Below are positions 17,468 to 26,854 of a stretch of DNA of 41,043 bases, one piece after another. Source of the stretch: Methylococcales bacterium (GTDB lineage Bacteria > Pseudomonadota > Gammaproteobacteria > Methylococcales > Methylomonadaceae); assembly GCA_026399075.1 (NCBI GenBank), contig JAPLRR010000045.1, positions 1-41,043 of the forward strand, given 5' to 3'. Made by a program: the position numbers and the translations under genes. The notes beneath the pieces were generated by a model. The model saw only the letters and a program-made list of their open reading frames with translations. It ran no database searches and was not told the DNA's origin. The first letter of the stretch is position 1; the number at the start of each line of letters is the position of its first letter.

Positions 17468-18196
17468 TCACTTAAGGCACTGAAACTGCGAAAGTATCTG
17501 GGACTGGATTTTTTCGGCCATGGCTTTGCGGTTTTCCGCATCACGGATGGGCCTGCCCACGACGATATAATCAGCGCCATTTTGAAAAGCCATTTCGACA
17601 CTGACCACCCGTTTTTGGTCATCATCTTCACGGTTATCAACGGGTCGGATACCGGGGGTGATGACCAGCAGCTTATGGTCTAGTTGTTCCCTGAGCATGG
17701 CGACTTCAAGTCCTGATGAGACAATGCCGTCGCAACCGATTTGTAAGGCCCGTTTGGCACGGGACAATACCAGTTCACGGACATCGCATTGAAAGCCCAA
17801 ATCATCAAGGTCGCCGCGGTCCAAGCTAGTTAAAGCCGTCACTGCCAGCACCTTAAGGCCGCCTTTTTCTTTTGCGGCGGCCTCCATAATGGCATCATTG
17901 CCATGGATGGTGGCCAGATCCACACCTTTGCTGCTCAATGCTTTAATGGCCCTGCCCACGGTGGCGGGCACATCAAAAAACTTAAGGTCAACAAAGACTT
18001 TTTTGTGCTGTTGCTTTAACCATTCAATGAACCCAAAGTAATCGCCGGACATAAACAACTCCATACCGACCTTGTAAAAAACCACGGAATCACCAAGCTC
18101 CTCGACTAAAGATTGGGCTTCGGGGATGCTGGGGACATCCAGCGCCATAATAAGTCGTTCACGGACAGGGATGGGTTTGTTTGATAGGAATGACAT
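17468..18196 (-). CDS. pyrF: Orotidine 5'-phosphate decarboxylase
   Basis: 242 residues. The catalytic signature FVDLKFFDVP gives Asp70, Lys72 and Asp75; the phosphate loop VVGRPIRDA is near the C-terminus. It converts OMP to UMP, the last step of pyrimidine synthesis. It is upstream of the UreH-like and activator genes, 86 bases from the ATG of the first, so co-transcription is possible. Confidence 0.96.
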   Translation of the reverse strand: MSFLSNKPIPVRERLIMALDVPSIPEAQSLVEELGDSVVFYKVGMELFMSGDYFGFIEWLKQQHKKVFVDLKFFDVPATVGRAIKALSSKGVDLATIHGNDAIMEAAAKEKGGLKVLAVTALTSLDRGDLDDLGFQCDVRELVLSRAKRALQIGCDGIVSSGLEVAMLREQLDHKLLVITPGIRPVDNREDDDQKRVVSVEMAFQNGADYIVVGRPIRDAENRKAMAEKIQSQILSQFQCLK

Positions 18197-18408
18197 AAGC
18201 TCAGTAGTTAAAATTGTTGCCTTTAAATAATAGCCGCTACGTTTATGATAAAAAGCGGGGTTGTTTCAGATATTATAGGTGATGTTGGGCTTTTATGGGT
18301 TAAGCCGTCGCAATTTTATAGGCTTACGGGATAAAGGCACACAGGGGGGGCGGGTGTACCAACCTCCATGCCGTGATAGTTATTTGTGGCACATCCGATC
18401 CAATGGGT

Positions 18409-18801
18409 TTATTCGGTTTTTAAGCCCGCTTTATCCCAAGCAATCAAGCCACCATCCAAGTTATAGACTTTAGAAAAGCCCGCAGACTTTAATATTTCCA
18501 ACGCTTTTGCGGAGCGTCCACCTGATCTGCATTGGGTAATGACCGGGCTGTCTTGGTATTGCTTCAGTTCGGACAAACGGCTATCTAACTGTGCCAAGGG
18601 AATATGTATGGCGCCAGGAATGTGGGTTTCTTGCCATTCACTGTCGTCACGGACATCAACAATAACGGCTTTTTTGTCAGCATAGAGTGTGGCGGCCTCC
18701 TTAGGGGAAACAGAGGCAATCTCTTCGTTGGCGTGGACAACAGCGCTTCCCATTACAAAAATTAATGAACTTATTTGGCAATACTTTAAAAAAACACGCA
18801 T
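18409..18801 (-). CDS. Exported single-domain rhodanese
   Basis: 130 residues. A signal peptide (about 1-24) precedes a rhodanese domain: VIVDVRDDSEW, HIPGAIHIPL, and the active-site loop CRSGGRS with Cys91. It would transfer sulfane sulfur or handle persulfides in the periplasm. AGGAG precedes the ATG at 18801; an upstream start at 18891 would add 30 residues before the signal peptide and is rejected. It is monocistronic, with 212 bases to pyrF. Confidence 0.88.
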   Translation of the reverse strand: MRVFLKYCQISSLIFVMGSAVVHANEEIASVSPKEAATLYADKKAVIVDVRDDSEWQETHIPGAIHIPLAQLDSRLSELKQYQDSPVITQCRSGGRSAKALEILKSAGFSKVYNLDGGLIAWDKAGLKTE

Positions 18802-18976
18802 ACAATAGCTCCTGAATGAGGGATAGGGTAAAAGCGCTGTGAACTTATGCCCATGCGCATGGCAATGGGGGAAGGGCGGGCGATGCCGCACTTCCTAAGC
18901 CAATTATGGTATATGTTACCGGAACTTGTTTTAACAATGAACGATAATATTGGCAAATTGAAATGAGTCTTCGCTT

Positions 18977-19906
18977 ATGAACTCAACACTGGTACAAATG
19001 ACTTTATTAATGGCTTGCGGGGTGGCTTGGCGGATGCTTTGCCCAGCGGGGCTGACAGCCGTGCAAACGCGGCTGGTGCTGACTAGCTTTGTCTATTATT
19101 TGTTGTTGCCTGCCATGGTGTTGGACGTGTTATGGACGGCGGATATCGGCTTGCAATCCCTCCAGTATTCCGTGTTAGGTGTCAGCAGTATTCTGTTGGC
19201 GATGTTGTGTACCTGGATAATCGGTAAGCTTTTAAAGTTTGAAGGGCGGCGTTTAGGGGCAATAATGTTGGCGGCTGTGCCGAATGTCACTTATCTGGGC
19301 TTGCCCGTGATTGAGCAGACCTTTGGCGCTTGGGCACGGTCAGTAGTCATCCAAATGGATTTGTTTGCCGCCGCACCTATCGTGCTTACTTTAGGGATAT
19401 TGATAGCGCGCCATTACGGTGAAGATCCCTCAGAAACCCCAAAATCTACGCTGTCCTTTTTGAATGCACCGCCGTTTTGGGCGGCAGCCTTGGCCGTATT
19501 ACTAAACTTAAACGGCATGGTCGCGCCGATATGGCTGACTGGTGTGTTACAAAAACTCTCGGCGGCAGTTGTGCCCTTAATGCTGGTTTCACTAGGGCTG
19601 GCGCTAAATTGGCAAGCGGTCACAGCCAGAAATATACCTTACGTGATGCCTGTCATTTTAATCAAAATGTTGCTGATGCCTTTATTTGCCTTGTTTCTGG
19701 CCAGTTATCTGCCGATGGAAGGCAAGTATAAAGCGGCTGCCGTCTTGGATTTGGCGATGCCCAGCATGGTGCTGGGGGTGGTTTTTTGTGACCGCTATCG
19801 GCTAGATAGCGCCCTATATGCGATGGCTGTCACTGTCACTACGGCCCTAAGTTTAACGACCTTGCCAATTTGGCATGGGGTTTTAATTAACGAGTTTTTA
19901 AAATGA
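18977..19906 (+). CDS. AEC-family (auxin efflux carrier type) membrane transporter
   Basis: 309 residues of almost continuous hydrophobic helices (about ten). NVTYLGLPVI is the first conserved AEC motif, with the related repeat AMPSMVLGVVF in the second half. In bacteria such carriers export malonate, malate or other small organic acids; the substrate here cannot be told. Its stop overlaps the cinA-like ATG by four bases. Confidence 0.85.
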   Translation: MNSTLVQMTLLMACGVAWRMLCPAGLTAVQTRLVLTSFVYYLLLPAMVLDVLWTADIGLQSLQYSVLGVSSILLAMLCTWIIGKLLKFEGRRLGAIMLAAVPNVTYLGLPVIEQTFGAWARSVVIQMDLFAAAPIVLTLGILIARHYGEDPSETPKSTLSFLNAPPFWAAALAVLLNLNGMVAPIWLTGVLQKLSAAVVPLMLVSLGLALNWQAVTARNIPYVMPVILIKMLLMPLFALFLASYLPMEGKYKAAAVLDLAMPSMVLGVVFCDRYRLDSALYAMAVTVTTALSLTTLPIWHGVLINEFLK

Positions 19907-21129
19907 ACCCAACACTGGAAATATTTTCACAAGGCGAAGAGATAGTTACCGGACAAACGGTGGACACCAATGCGGCTTGGTTGTCGCAACAAGCGGTTGC
20001 TTATGGCTTTACGGTTACCCGCCATACGGCGGTTGGCGACAAACTGGAAGACCTGATTGGCTTGTTGCAGGAAATATCACTGCGGGCCGATTGTTGCATC
20101 TGTACGGGCGGTTTGGGGCCTACCAGCGATGATTTGACCGCCGTTGCGGTGGCGGATGCCTTTAAGGTGCCGCTAGTGTTTGATGAAATCGCTTTTGCCC
20201 AAATCAGCCGATTTTTTGAACTACGAAACCGGCCTATGCCGGCATCGAACCACAAGCAGGCCCTATTGCCCCAAGGTGCTTTGCGTTTGGATAATGAATG
20301 GGGGACTGCTCCCGGTTTTGCCTTACAACATGGCCGCTGTTGGTTTGCCTTTTTGCCGGGCGTGCCTATGGAAATGAAGCATTTGTTCCAGGAGTGCGTC
20401 TTGCCCACCTTGACTTCCCGCTTTGTCTTGCAGCCGGGCATATTGGTCACGGTCAAAACCTTGGGTTTGGGTGAATCGGTCATTCAGCAGCGACTCAAGG
20501 CAATAGAAATACCAACGGCAGTGCAATTGGGATTTCGGGCTACTGCTGATGATGTACAAACCAAATTATTGTTCCCATCGGCTTACCCAAAAGCGGCCAT
20601 GGAAAGTTTAGTGGCAATGCTGGCCGCGCAATTGGGTGATTATGTTTTTGCCATCGATGGTTTGGGTGAAATAACAGGGGGCTTGGCATTCGAGGTTGAT
20701 AAGCTGATGGCGCAGGAAGGGAAAACTTTAGCGCTCATAGAAACGGCCAGCCATGGCTTATTGGCCGCCAAATGTGTCGGTTTAAATTGGTTGTTAAGCG
20801 CCCACTATGATCAGGCAGTCGCCCAGTTTGGGCGGCATCAGCCTGAAAATGGGAATGAGTTAATCCAGATGGCAAAAACCATCGCGGTAGAACTACAATC
20901 GTCCAGCGGGGCCGATATGGTATTGGTACAGCTGTACACGGGTGAAGACACCATTATGCGCGACAAAGACAAGTCCATTACCGTCTATAACATTTTGTTG
21001 GTAGGTTCGGAGTTTCATCAGGCCAGCCATGACATAGCGGGGCCTATCCAGCGTAAACAAAATCAGGCGGCCTTATTGACACTGGATTTGTTGCGGCGTT
21101 ATTTGCAGGGCGGGGTGGAAAAATTTTGA
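19903..21129 (+). CDS. cinA: CinA-like protein with a decayed nicotinamide-nucleotide amidase domain
   Basis: 408 residues, normal CinA length. The N-terminal MoCF/COG1058 domain is intact: SQGEEIVTGQTVDTNAAWL, CTGGLGPTSDDLT and LPGVPMEMKHLF. This domain hydrolyses ADP-ribose in studied homologues. The C-terminal part aligns with the PncC domain, but the catalytic ESCTGG motif reads ETASHG (about 283-288), losing Ser, Cys and one Gly, so NMN deamidase activity is unlikely. It is co-translated with the AEC carrier upstream and followed by a terminator. Confidence 0.86.
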   Translation: MNPTLEIFSQGEEIVTGQTVDTNAAWLSQQAVAYGFTVTRHTAVGDKLEDLIGLLQEISLRADCCICTGGLGPTSDDLTAVAVADAFKVPLVFDEIAFAQISRFFELRNRPMPASNHKQALLPQGALRLDNEWGTAPGFALQHGRCWFAFLPGVPMEMKHLFQECVLPTLTSRFVLQPGILVTVKTLGLGESVIQQRLKAIEIPTAVQLGFRATADDVQTKLLFPSAYPKAAMESLVAMLAAQLGDYVFAIDGLGEITGGLAFEVDKLMAQEGKTLALIETASHGLLAAKCVGLNWLLSAHYDQAVAQFGRHQPENGNELIQMAKTIAVELQSSSGADMVLVQLYTGEDTIMRDKDKSITVYNILLVGSEFHQASHDIAGPIQRKQNQAALLTLDLLRRYLQGGVEKF

Positions 21130-21145
21130 TATTTTGAAGATAAAT

Positions 21146-21176
21146 AAAGCCCGCCCTATGGACGGACTTTGTTTTT
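21146..21176. terminator. Bidirectional terminator between cinA and the Sel1 gene
   Basis: An imperfect hairpin (AAAGCCCGCC with GGACGGACTTT) is followed by GTTTTT on the plus strand and TTTATTTATC on the minus strand. It separates two convergent genes and can serve both. Confidence 0.65.
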
Positions 21177-21241
21177 CTGAATAGCGTGTGGAGTCCTCAT
21201 GCAAAAGCATCAAGATGTCGGCTGATGATGTCAATAGGCCG

Positions 21242-22081
21242 CTACTTAGGCTGCCCGACCACTGCCGGCGGTTGTGGGGGGCGTTGGATTTCACCGCTGA
21301 TGCGCTTGGCCTCATTTTGCATGGCGCTTAGTTGCTCTGGGGACAATAGCTTGGCCATAGAGTCGCGCGCTGGTGCTGCCAATTTTATGCCTTGTGAGGC
21401 CGCCAAATTAAACCAAAGATAAGCGCGTTCAAGGTCGATGTCGATCCCAGAACCCATGCGGTACATGTCCCCTAGGGCCATTTGCGCATCCCCATAGCCT
21501 CTATGCGCTGCTTTTTCTAGCCAATACACCGCTTGACGGAAATCCTGGGTGATGCCCCGGCCTTCCAATAAGGCCTTGCCATAAAAATACTGGCCTTCAA
21601 CATTATTATGCCCAGCAGCTTTCCCAAACCATTGGGTTGCCACTTCGTCACCTCTGATGCCCATATTCTCTTTGCCGAAGTTCACTTCAATCTCGCCAAT
21701 GTTATTGTCGGCTGCTTGTTGCCCATTAGCCGCCTTGGCTGATGCCACAAGCGGTTTGACAGATTTAAGCTTTTCTTCGACGTATATCCATGCCGCAGTG
21801 ACAACCGCGGTCATTGTTAAAATCATGCCGATGAAAAAAAATACGCGCAACGGGCTTAGCAACCAGAACCGCTTGCGGCAGGCCCTGCAACGGTAGGGTT
21901 TACAAAAAAACCGCTTAAACAAGCCACCACCCGTCTTGGTGGCGGCCCTCCTTGTGCGGGTACTGTTACAATTGGGGCAAGCACCTCTGATAGTCGGTTT
22001 TTTTTTGTTTGGAATCGGTTCTACTTTTTGATTAGGTTGTTCCATATAGCCCACATAGTTGTCAGAGTTGATGCAATCCAT
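21242..22081 (-). CDS. Zinc-ribbon, single-helix membrane protein with Sel1 repeats
   Basis: 279 residues. Two CxxC pairs (CPNC and CRAC, about 35-38 and 67-70) suggest a cytoplasmic zinc ribbon. A single membrane helix follows (FFFIGMILTMTAVVTAAWIYV region), then a periplasmic part with two to three Sel1-type repeats (ATQWFGKAAGHNNVEGQYFY, AVYWLEKAAHRG, AYLWFNLAASQG) and a Pro-rich tail. Probably a scaffold protein; function unknown. It lies 66 bases after mtkB on the same strand. An alternative ATG at 22045 would remove 12 residues; neither has a clear ribosome site. Confidence 0.75.
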   Translation of the reverse strand: MDCINSDNYVGYMEQPNQKVEPIPNKKKPTIRGACPNCNSTRTRRAATKTGGGLFKRFFCKPYRCRACRKRFWLLSPLRVFFFIGMILTMTAVVTAAWIYVEEKLKSVKPLVASAKAANGQQAADNNIGEIEVNFGKENMGIRGDEVATQWFGKAAGHNNVEGQYFYGKALLEGRGITQDFRQAVYWLEKAAHRGYGDAQMALGDMYRMGSGIDIDLERAYLWFNLAASQGIKLAAPARDSMAKLLSPEQLSAMQNEAKRISGEIQRPPQPPAVVGQPK

Positions 22082-22147
22082 TAGAACTGCAAAATAGATC
22101 CGCCCAAATATTTCGCATAAAACTTTAATTCAATAACGAAGCGCGAT

Positions 22148-23035
22148 TTATAGCTTTGCCAAAACTGCCGCCACCGTTTCACCCATAGCTGCTGGCGTGG
22201 GGCAAATGATGACCCCTAAATCTTTGAGCATCGCTACTTTTTCAGCGGCGCTTTCACCTGCGGATGAGATAATCGCACCTGCATGGCCCATACGGCGACC
22301 TTCGGGGGCTGTCAATCCAGCGATATAAGCCACCACGGGTTTGCCCATGTGTTCTTTGGCATAAATGCCAGCCTCCACTTCTTGTGGCCCGCCAATTTCA
22401 CCGATCATCAACACCACTTTTGTCTCGGGGTCTTGTTCAAATTGCTCAAAAATATCGCGGTGCGAGCTGCCGTTAATCGGGTCGCCGCCGATACCCACCG
22501 AGGTGGAAATGCCGATGCCCAAGCGTTTCATTTGGTCAGCCGCTTCATAGCCTAAGGTGCCAGAACGTCCTACTATCCCGACATTGCCTTGTTGGTAAAT
22601 ATGCCCCGGCATAATGCCCAGCATCGCCCGGCCTGGGCTGATAGTGCCAGCACAATTTGGGCCTGTCAGTATCATGCGGGATTCTTTGGGGAAGCGGCGC
22701 AAAAAGTTCTTTACCGTCATCATATCTTGGGTAGGAATACCGTCAGTGATCGCCACACAATACTTGATGCCTGCGTCAGCCGCTTCCATAATAGAGTCGG
22801 CGGCAAATGCGGGCGGTACAAAAATGATGCTGGCTTCGGCACCGGCTTGTTGCACCGCTTCTTTAACGGTGTTGAACACAGGCAAGCCCAAATGTGTTTG
22901 TCCGCCTTTGCCCGGGGTAATGCCACCGACTACGTTGGAGCCGTAGTTAATCATATCTTGGGCATGAAACGTCCCGATTTTTCCGGTAAAACCTTGGACA
23001 ATGATGCGAGTTGTCTCGTTAATAAAAATAGCCAT
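22148..23035 (-). CDS. mtkB: Malate-CoA ligase (malate thiokinase) alpha subunit
   Basis: 295 residues of the succinyl-CoA synthetase alpha family: N-terminal CoA-binding Rossmann part, GPNCAGTISPG, and the phosphohistidine loop RRMGHAGAIISS with His251. With MtkA it makes malyl-CoA from malate, CoA and ATP. Sequence alone does not separate it from succinate-CoA ligase; the neighbouring malyl-CoA lyase gene decides for malate. Its ATG follows the mtkA stop directly, with GGAG inside the end of mtkA. Confidence 0.88.
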   Translation of the reverse strand: MAIFINETTRIIVQGFTGKIGTFHAQDMINYGSNVVGGITPGKGGQTHLGLPVFNTVKEAVQQAGAEASIIFVPPAFAADSIMEAADAGIKYCVAITDGIPTQDMMTVKNFLRRFPKESRMILTGPNCAGTISPGRAMLGIMPGHIYQQGNVGIVGRSGTLGYEAADQMKRLGIGISTSVGIGGDPINGSSHRDIFEQFEQDPETKVVLMIGEIGGPQEVEAGIYAKEHMGKPVVAYIAGLTAPEGRRMGHAGAIISSAGESAAEKVAMLKDLGVIICPTPAAMGETVAAVLAKL

Positions 23036-24229
23036 TTAAATCTCCAGTGCCGCTGCTTTGGCAACCACTTCGTTACGGGCTTGCACAGCTTTTTCAGCCG
23101 CCTCGGCCAAGGTTTCTGCGGTAATGATCGGTAAGCCGCTTTCGGCAATGATACGTCGGCCCTCTTCGACATTAGTGCCGGACAAACGAACAATCAGCGG
23201 AACTTTCATATCGATTTTCCTGACCGCTTGCACAACCCCTTCGGCTATCCAATCACAACGGTTGATACCGGCAAAAATATTCACCAACATGGCTTTGACA
23301 TTTTTATCCGCCAACACCAAACGGAAGGCTTTTTCCGTGCGTTCAGCGGAAGCGCCGCCGCCCACATCCAAAAAGTTAGCCGGTTCGCCGCCTGCCAGTT
23401 TGATCATGTCCATGGTCGCCATTGCTAGACCTGCGCCGTTAATCATGCAGCCGATGTCGCCATCCAGCCCGACATAGCTTAAGCCACGGTCTGCCGCCGC
23501 CATTTCGCGGGGATCTTCTTGGGTCTTGTCGCGTAACTCGGAAATTTTTAGTTGTCTAAACAAGGCGTTGTCATCAAAGCCCATTTTGGCATCCAATGCG
23601 ACCAGCTCACCGCTTTTGGTGACGACCAAAGGGTTGATTTCCAACATGCTGACATCTAATGCCCGGAGCGCGCGGTAACAACCCTTAATGGTTTTAACCG
23701 CGTGGCTCATGATCTCGGCATCCAGCCCTAAAGCAAAGGCCATTTCCCGTGCTTGGAAATCCAACAGGCCAACAGCAGGTTCAATGTAAATTTTAGTGAT
23801 GGCTTCGGGGTTGGTGATCGCCAATTCTTCGATTTCCATGCCGCCTTGGGCTGAGCCGACCATTACGATACGTTCTGAGCTACGATCCACCAAAAAGCAA
23901 AAATATAATTCTTTGGCGATTTCTGTGCCCGCTTCAACATAAAGCCTGGAACAAACCTTGCCCGCAGGGCCAGTTTGGTGGGTAACCAAACGCTTGCCCA
24001 ATAAATAATCAGCTGCCGCTTCCACTTCATCATGGGTTTTACAGATCTTGATGCCGCCCGCTTTGCCGCGCGCGCCTGAATGTATCTGCGCCTTTACTGC
24101 CCAAACATGGCCGCCAATTTCACGGGCGCGTTGCACTGCGTCTTCTGGGCTGTACGCCAACCCGCCTTCAGCGATTTTAATACCGTAACCGCTTAAAATG
24201 TCTTTTGCTTGATACTCATGAATATCCAC
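23036..24229 (-). CDS. mtkA: Malate-CoA ligase (malate thiokinase) beta subunit
   Basis: 397 residues. The N-terminus [16 protein letters not shown] and [16 protein letters not shown] belong to the ATP-grasp beta subunit of the succinyl/malyl-CoA synthetase family; the C-terminal CoA-ligase domain has [11 protein letters not shown] and [14 protein letters not shown]. It works with MtkB in the serine cycle. The start is GTG with GGAGAT upstream. It lies 77 bases after the malyl-CoA lyase gene, with a hairpin in the gap. Confidence 0.9.
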   Translation of the reverse strand: MDIHEYQAKDILSGYGIKIAEGGLAYSPEDAVQRAREIGGHVWAVKAQIHSGARGKAGGIKICKTHDEVEAAADYLLGKRLVTHQTGPAGKVCSRLYVEAGTEIAKELYFCFLVDRSSERIVMVGSAQGGMEIEELAITNPEAITKIYIEPAVGLLDFQAREMAFALGLDAEIMSHAVKTIKGCYRALRALDVSMLEINPLVVTKSGELVALDAKMGFDDNALFRQLKISELRDKTQEDPREMAAADRGLSYVGLDGDIGCMINGAGLAMATMDMIKLAGGEPANFLDVGGGASAERTEKAFRLVLADKNVKAMLVNIFAGINRCDWIAEGVVQAVRKIDMKVPLIVRLSGTNVEEGRRIIAESGLPIITAETLAEAAEKAVQARNEVVAKAAALEI

Positions 24230-24270
24230 AGCATCTCCATTGTTGTTTTTTTTATTAAGATGAAAGATTC

Positions 24271-24300
24271 AAGACATAAGGCAGGCTTGCCTTATGTCTT
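24271..24300 (-). other. Stem-loop between mcl and mtkA
   Basis: A perfect 13-bp stem (AAGACATAAGGCA with its complement) and a four-base loop lie seven bases after the mcl stop. No U-tract follows on the minus strand. It may act as an mRNA-stabilising or processing element, or a leaky terminator, that sets mcl against mtkAB levels. Confidence 0.6.
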
Positions 24301-24306
24301 TATACC

Positions 24307-25257
24307 CTATTTTGTTTTTGCCGCAATAGCTTCAGCCGCTTTTACCACGTTATTGGCCATTTTTTCTGAAGCCGCGTCTATCAACCGGCCATCCAATGCC
24401 GCTGCGCCTTTGCCCTGAGCCGCTGCTTCCTGCAATGCCACCAAAATACGTTTGGCTTTTTCAACTTCGCTGGCTGGCGGGGTAAAAACCTCATTGGCCA
24501 GTTCCACTTGTGAAGGATGTATCGCCCATTTGCCCTCACAGCCTAAGGCGGCAGCACGTCTGGCCGCCAATTTGTAACCGTCTGGGTCTTTAAAATCACC
24601 AAAGGGGCCGTCAATAGGACGTAGGCCATAAGCGCGGCATGCCACAGTCATGCGGCTAATGGCAGCGTGCCATTGGTCGCCGGGGTAATCTGGGTTTAAA
24701 CCACCGATATTGGTGGTGCGGGCGCGGTTGCTGGCGGCATAATCGGCAACGCCAAAATGCAAGGCCTCAAGACGGCCTGATGCGCCGTTGCGGGCAATGT
24801 CTTCCACATTAGCCATACCTAGTGCGGTTTCAATTAAGGCTTCAATGCCGATTTTATTTTTTAGTCCTTGCTGCATTTCCAACTGGTTCAGCATGGCTTC
24901 AACCATATAAACATCGGCATAAACGCCGACTTTAGGAATTAAAATGGTGTCGATTTTTGCGCCGCATTGCTCAACCAAGTCTACCACGTCACGCACCATG
25001 TATTGGGTGTCCAAACCATTGATGCGCACGGAAATGGTCACGCCGTGGCCTTTCCAATCCAAATCATTGATGGCTTCGATAATGTTTTTTCTGGCGCGTA
25101 ATTTGTCATCCGGGGCGACGGCATCCTCAAGATCCAGAAAAATGAAGTCTGTGCCACTTTTCATCGCCTTTTCAAACATCTCAGGGCTAGAGCCCGGAAC
25201 CGCTAACTCACAACGTTGAACACGTTGAACCGACGCTGTATATAAAGTGTGACTCAT
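24307..25257 (-). CDS. mcl: L-malyl-CoA/beta-methylmalyl-CoA lyase
   Basis: 316 residues of the HpcH/CitE aldolase family. FIFLDLEDAVAPDDK carries metal and substrate ligands, and the VSVRINGLDTQY-like and LEALHFGVADYAASN segments match malyl-CoA lyases. It cleaves malyl-CoA to acetyl-CoA and glyoxylate, the last step of the serine cycle. First gene of mcl-mtkA-mtkB, divergent from sga across a 268-base region. TAGGAA lies ten bases before the ATG. Confidence 0.92.
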   Translation of the reverse strand: MSHTLYTASVQRVQRCELAVPGSSPEMFEKAMKSGTDFIFLDLEDAVAPDDKLRARKNIIEAINDLDWKGHGVTISVRINGLDTQYMVRDVVDLVEQCGAKIDTILIPKVGVYADVYMVEAMLNQLEMQQGLKNKIGIEALIETALGMANVEDIARNGASGRLEALHFGVADYAASNRARTTNIGGLNPDYPGDQWHAAISRMTVACRAYGLRPIDGPFGDFKDPDGYKLAARRAAALGCEGKWAIHPSQVELANEVFTPPASEVEKAKRILVALQEAAAQGKGAAALDGRLIDAASEKMANNVVKAAEAIAAKTK

Positions 25258-25525
25258 TTGTACATTCCTAATGTCATTAGTATAAAGTGTTGACGATTGT
25301 CCCTTTTTAAGCCGAAACGGCTTGGCACTGAAACAAATAAATCGCCCATTCTACTTTTAGCGCAAGTAAAGTCAATTTTTAACGTACGATCTCAGTATAA
25401 ACAGCTAATCAAATCTTGCTGATTGCGGGCGGCTATGTCATGATTATCAGTTTTTTGGGCATTTAGTTTCTTTGCCTAAGCCTTGATTTAACCCACCACT
25501 CAACTATCTACCAAGAGGCAATCCC
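25258..25525. promoter_or_regulatory. Divergent control region between mcl and sga
   Basis: These 268 bases must hold promoters for both serine-cycle arms. A small hairpin AGCCGAAACGGCT lies at about 25310-25322. A TTGGCAC at about 25321 lacks a GC at the sigma-54 spacing. No clear -35/-10 pair or repeated operator was seen. AAGAGG precedes the sga start. Confidence 0.4.
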
Positions 25526-26689
25526 ATGGCTGGTCGTAACCACCTATATATCCCAGGCCCTACTAACGTGCCTAACGAAATTCTCAATGCGATGCACGTC
25601 ACGATGGAAGACCATCGCTCGCCGATATTTCCAAAGCTGTTGACGCCTCTGTTGCAAGACCTGAAAAAAATCTTTAAGACAGAAACCGGACAAGCGTTTA
25701 TTTTTCCGGCAACTGGCACAGCGGGCTGGGAAGTCGCGTTGACCAACACCTTGAACCCAGGCGATAAAGTGCTTATCTACCGTTTTGGCCAATTTAGCCA
25801 TTTATGGGCAGAAATGGCCAAACGCTTAGGTTTTGATGTCGAAATTCACCAGGAAACTTGGGGCAAAGGTATTCCCTTAGACCGCTTGGAAGCGCGTTTA
25901 AAAGAAGATACCAACCACGAAATCAAAGCGGTATTGGCTACCCATAACGAAACCGCAACAGGCGTGACCAGTGATATTGGCGGTGTCCGCAATGCCTTGG
26001 ATGCAGCCAGCCACCCAGCCTTGTTATTTGTAGACGGTGTTAGCTCCATTGCCAGCTTGGATTTTCGCATGGACGAATGGGCTGTTGACGGCGCAATCAG
26101 CGGTTCACAAAAAGGTTTTATGATGCCCGCAGGCGGCGCATTTTTAGCGTTTAGCCAAAAAGCCTTAAAAGCCGGGGAAACCAGCACGTATCCCCGTTGC
26201 TTTTTGGACTTGCGCGACCAAATGACCGCCAACAAAGACGGTTACACACCTTACACCCCAGCCCTACCGATTTTATATGGCTTACGTAAAGCATTGGACA
26301 TGTTGCTGGAAGAAGGCATGGAAAACGTTTACGCCCGTCATTACCGCTTGGCAGAAGGCACCCGCAAAGCCGTAGCGGCGTGGGGCTTAAAAATCTGCGC
26401 CCAACCTGGCTTTGAATCCAACACCGTCACCGCGATTATGGTGCCAGAAGACAAAGACGCACGCACAGTCATCAGCACTGCGTTTAGCAAATACAATATT
26501 TCTTTGGGTGCGGGCTTGTCTGAATTGGCGGGCAAAGCTTTCCGTATCGGCCATGTTGGCGACATGAACGACGTGTCCATGTTAGGCGCTATCGCAGGCG
26601 TGGAAATGGCCTTGCTGGACAATGGTTTTGACATTAAACCAGGCAGCGGCGTAGCGGCGGCGATTGAGTATTATCGGGCGACGGCGTAG
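25526..26689 (+). CDS. sga: Serine-glyoxylate aminotransferase
   Basis: 387 residues of class V aminotransferases. The start GRNHLYIPGPTNVPNEIL is characteristic of methylotroph serine-glyoxylate aminotransferases, and the PLP lysine is Lys196 in SGSQKGFMMP. It makes hydroxypyruvate and glycine from serine and glyoxylate. It is divergent from mcl-mtkAB and closed by its own strong terminator, so hpr downstream is not in the same simple operon. Confidence 0.95.
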   Translation: MAGRNHLYIPGPTNVPNEILNAMHVTMEDHRSPIFPKLLTPLLQDLKKIFKTETGQAFIFPATGTAGWEVALTNTLNPGDKVLIYRFGQFSHLWAEMAKRLGFDVEIHQETWGKGIPLDRLEARLKEDTNHEIKAVLATHNETATGVTSDIGGVRNALDAASHPALLFVDGVSSIASLDFRMDEWAVDGAISGSQKGFMMPAGGAFLAFSQKALKAGETSTYPRCFLDLRDQMTANKDGYTPYTPALPILYGLRKALDMLLEEGMENVYARHYRLAEGTRKAVAAWGLKICAQPGFESNTVTAIMVPEDKDARTVISTAFSKYNISLGAGLSELAGKAFRIGHVGDMNDVSMLGAIAGVEMALLDNGFDIKPGSGVAAAIEYYRATA

Positions 26690-26783
26690 TCGTTTTTTGA
26701 GCAGTCTGAAAAAGCCCAAAAACTATTTTTGCAATGTCTGCTAGTCAAGCTAAGCTATACCAAAGCGTTTTAGATATTGAAGG

Positions 26784-26815
26784 GCAAGTGTTAAGCGGCT
26801 TAACACTTGCTTTTT
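26784..26815 (+). terminator. Intrinsic terminator after sga
   Basis: A perfect 12-bp stem (GCAAGTGTTAAG with CTTAACACTTGC) and three-base loop are followed by TTTTT. TATAAT at 26815-26820 overlaps its end and could be a -10 box for the next operon, although no good -35 was found. Confidence 0.88.
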
Positions 26816-26854
26816 ATAATAACGACAAAAATATTTTATAAGGCGGGATTTTTT

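Noticed and set aside
22148..24229. Reading the two-subunit ligase as succinate-CoA ligase (sucCD)
   Set aside because: Family similarity allows it, but the gene pair directly follows malyl-CoA lyase and faces sga; there are no TCA-cycle neighbours. Biochemical proof is still lacking.
25315..25340. Possible sigma-54 promoter (TTGGCAC) between mcl and sga
   Set aside because: There is no GC at the required 10-base spacing on that strand.
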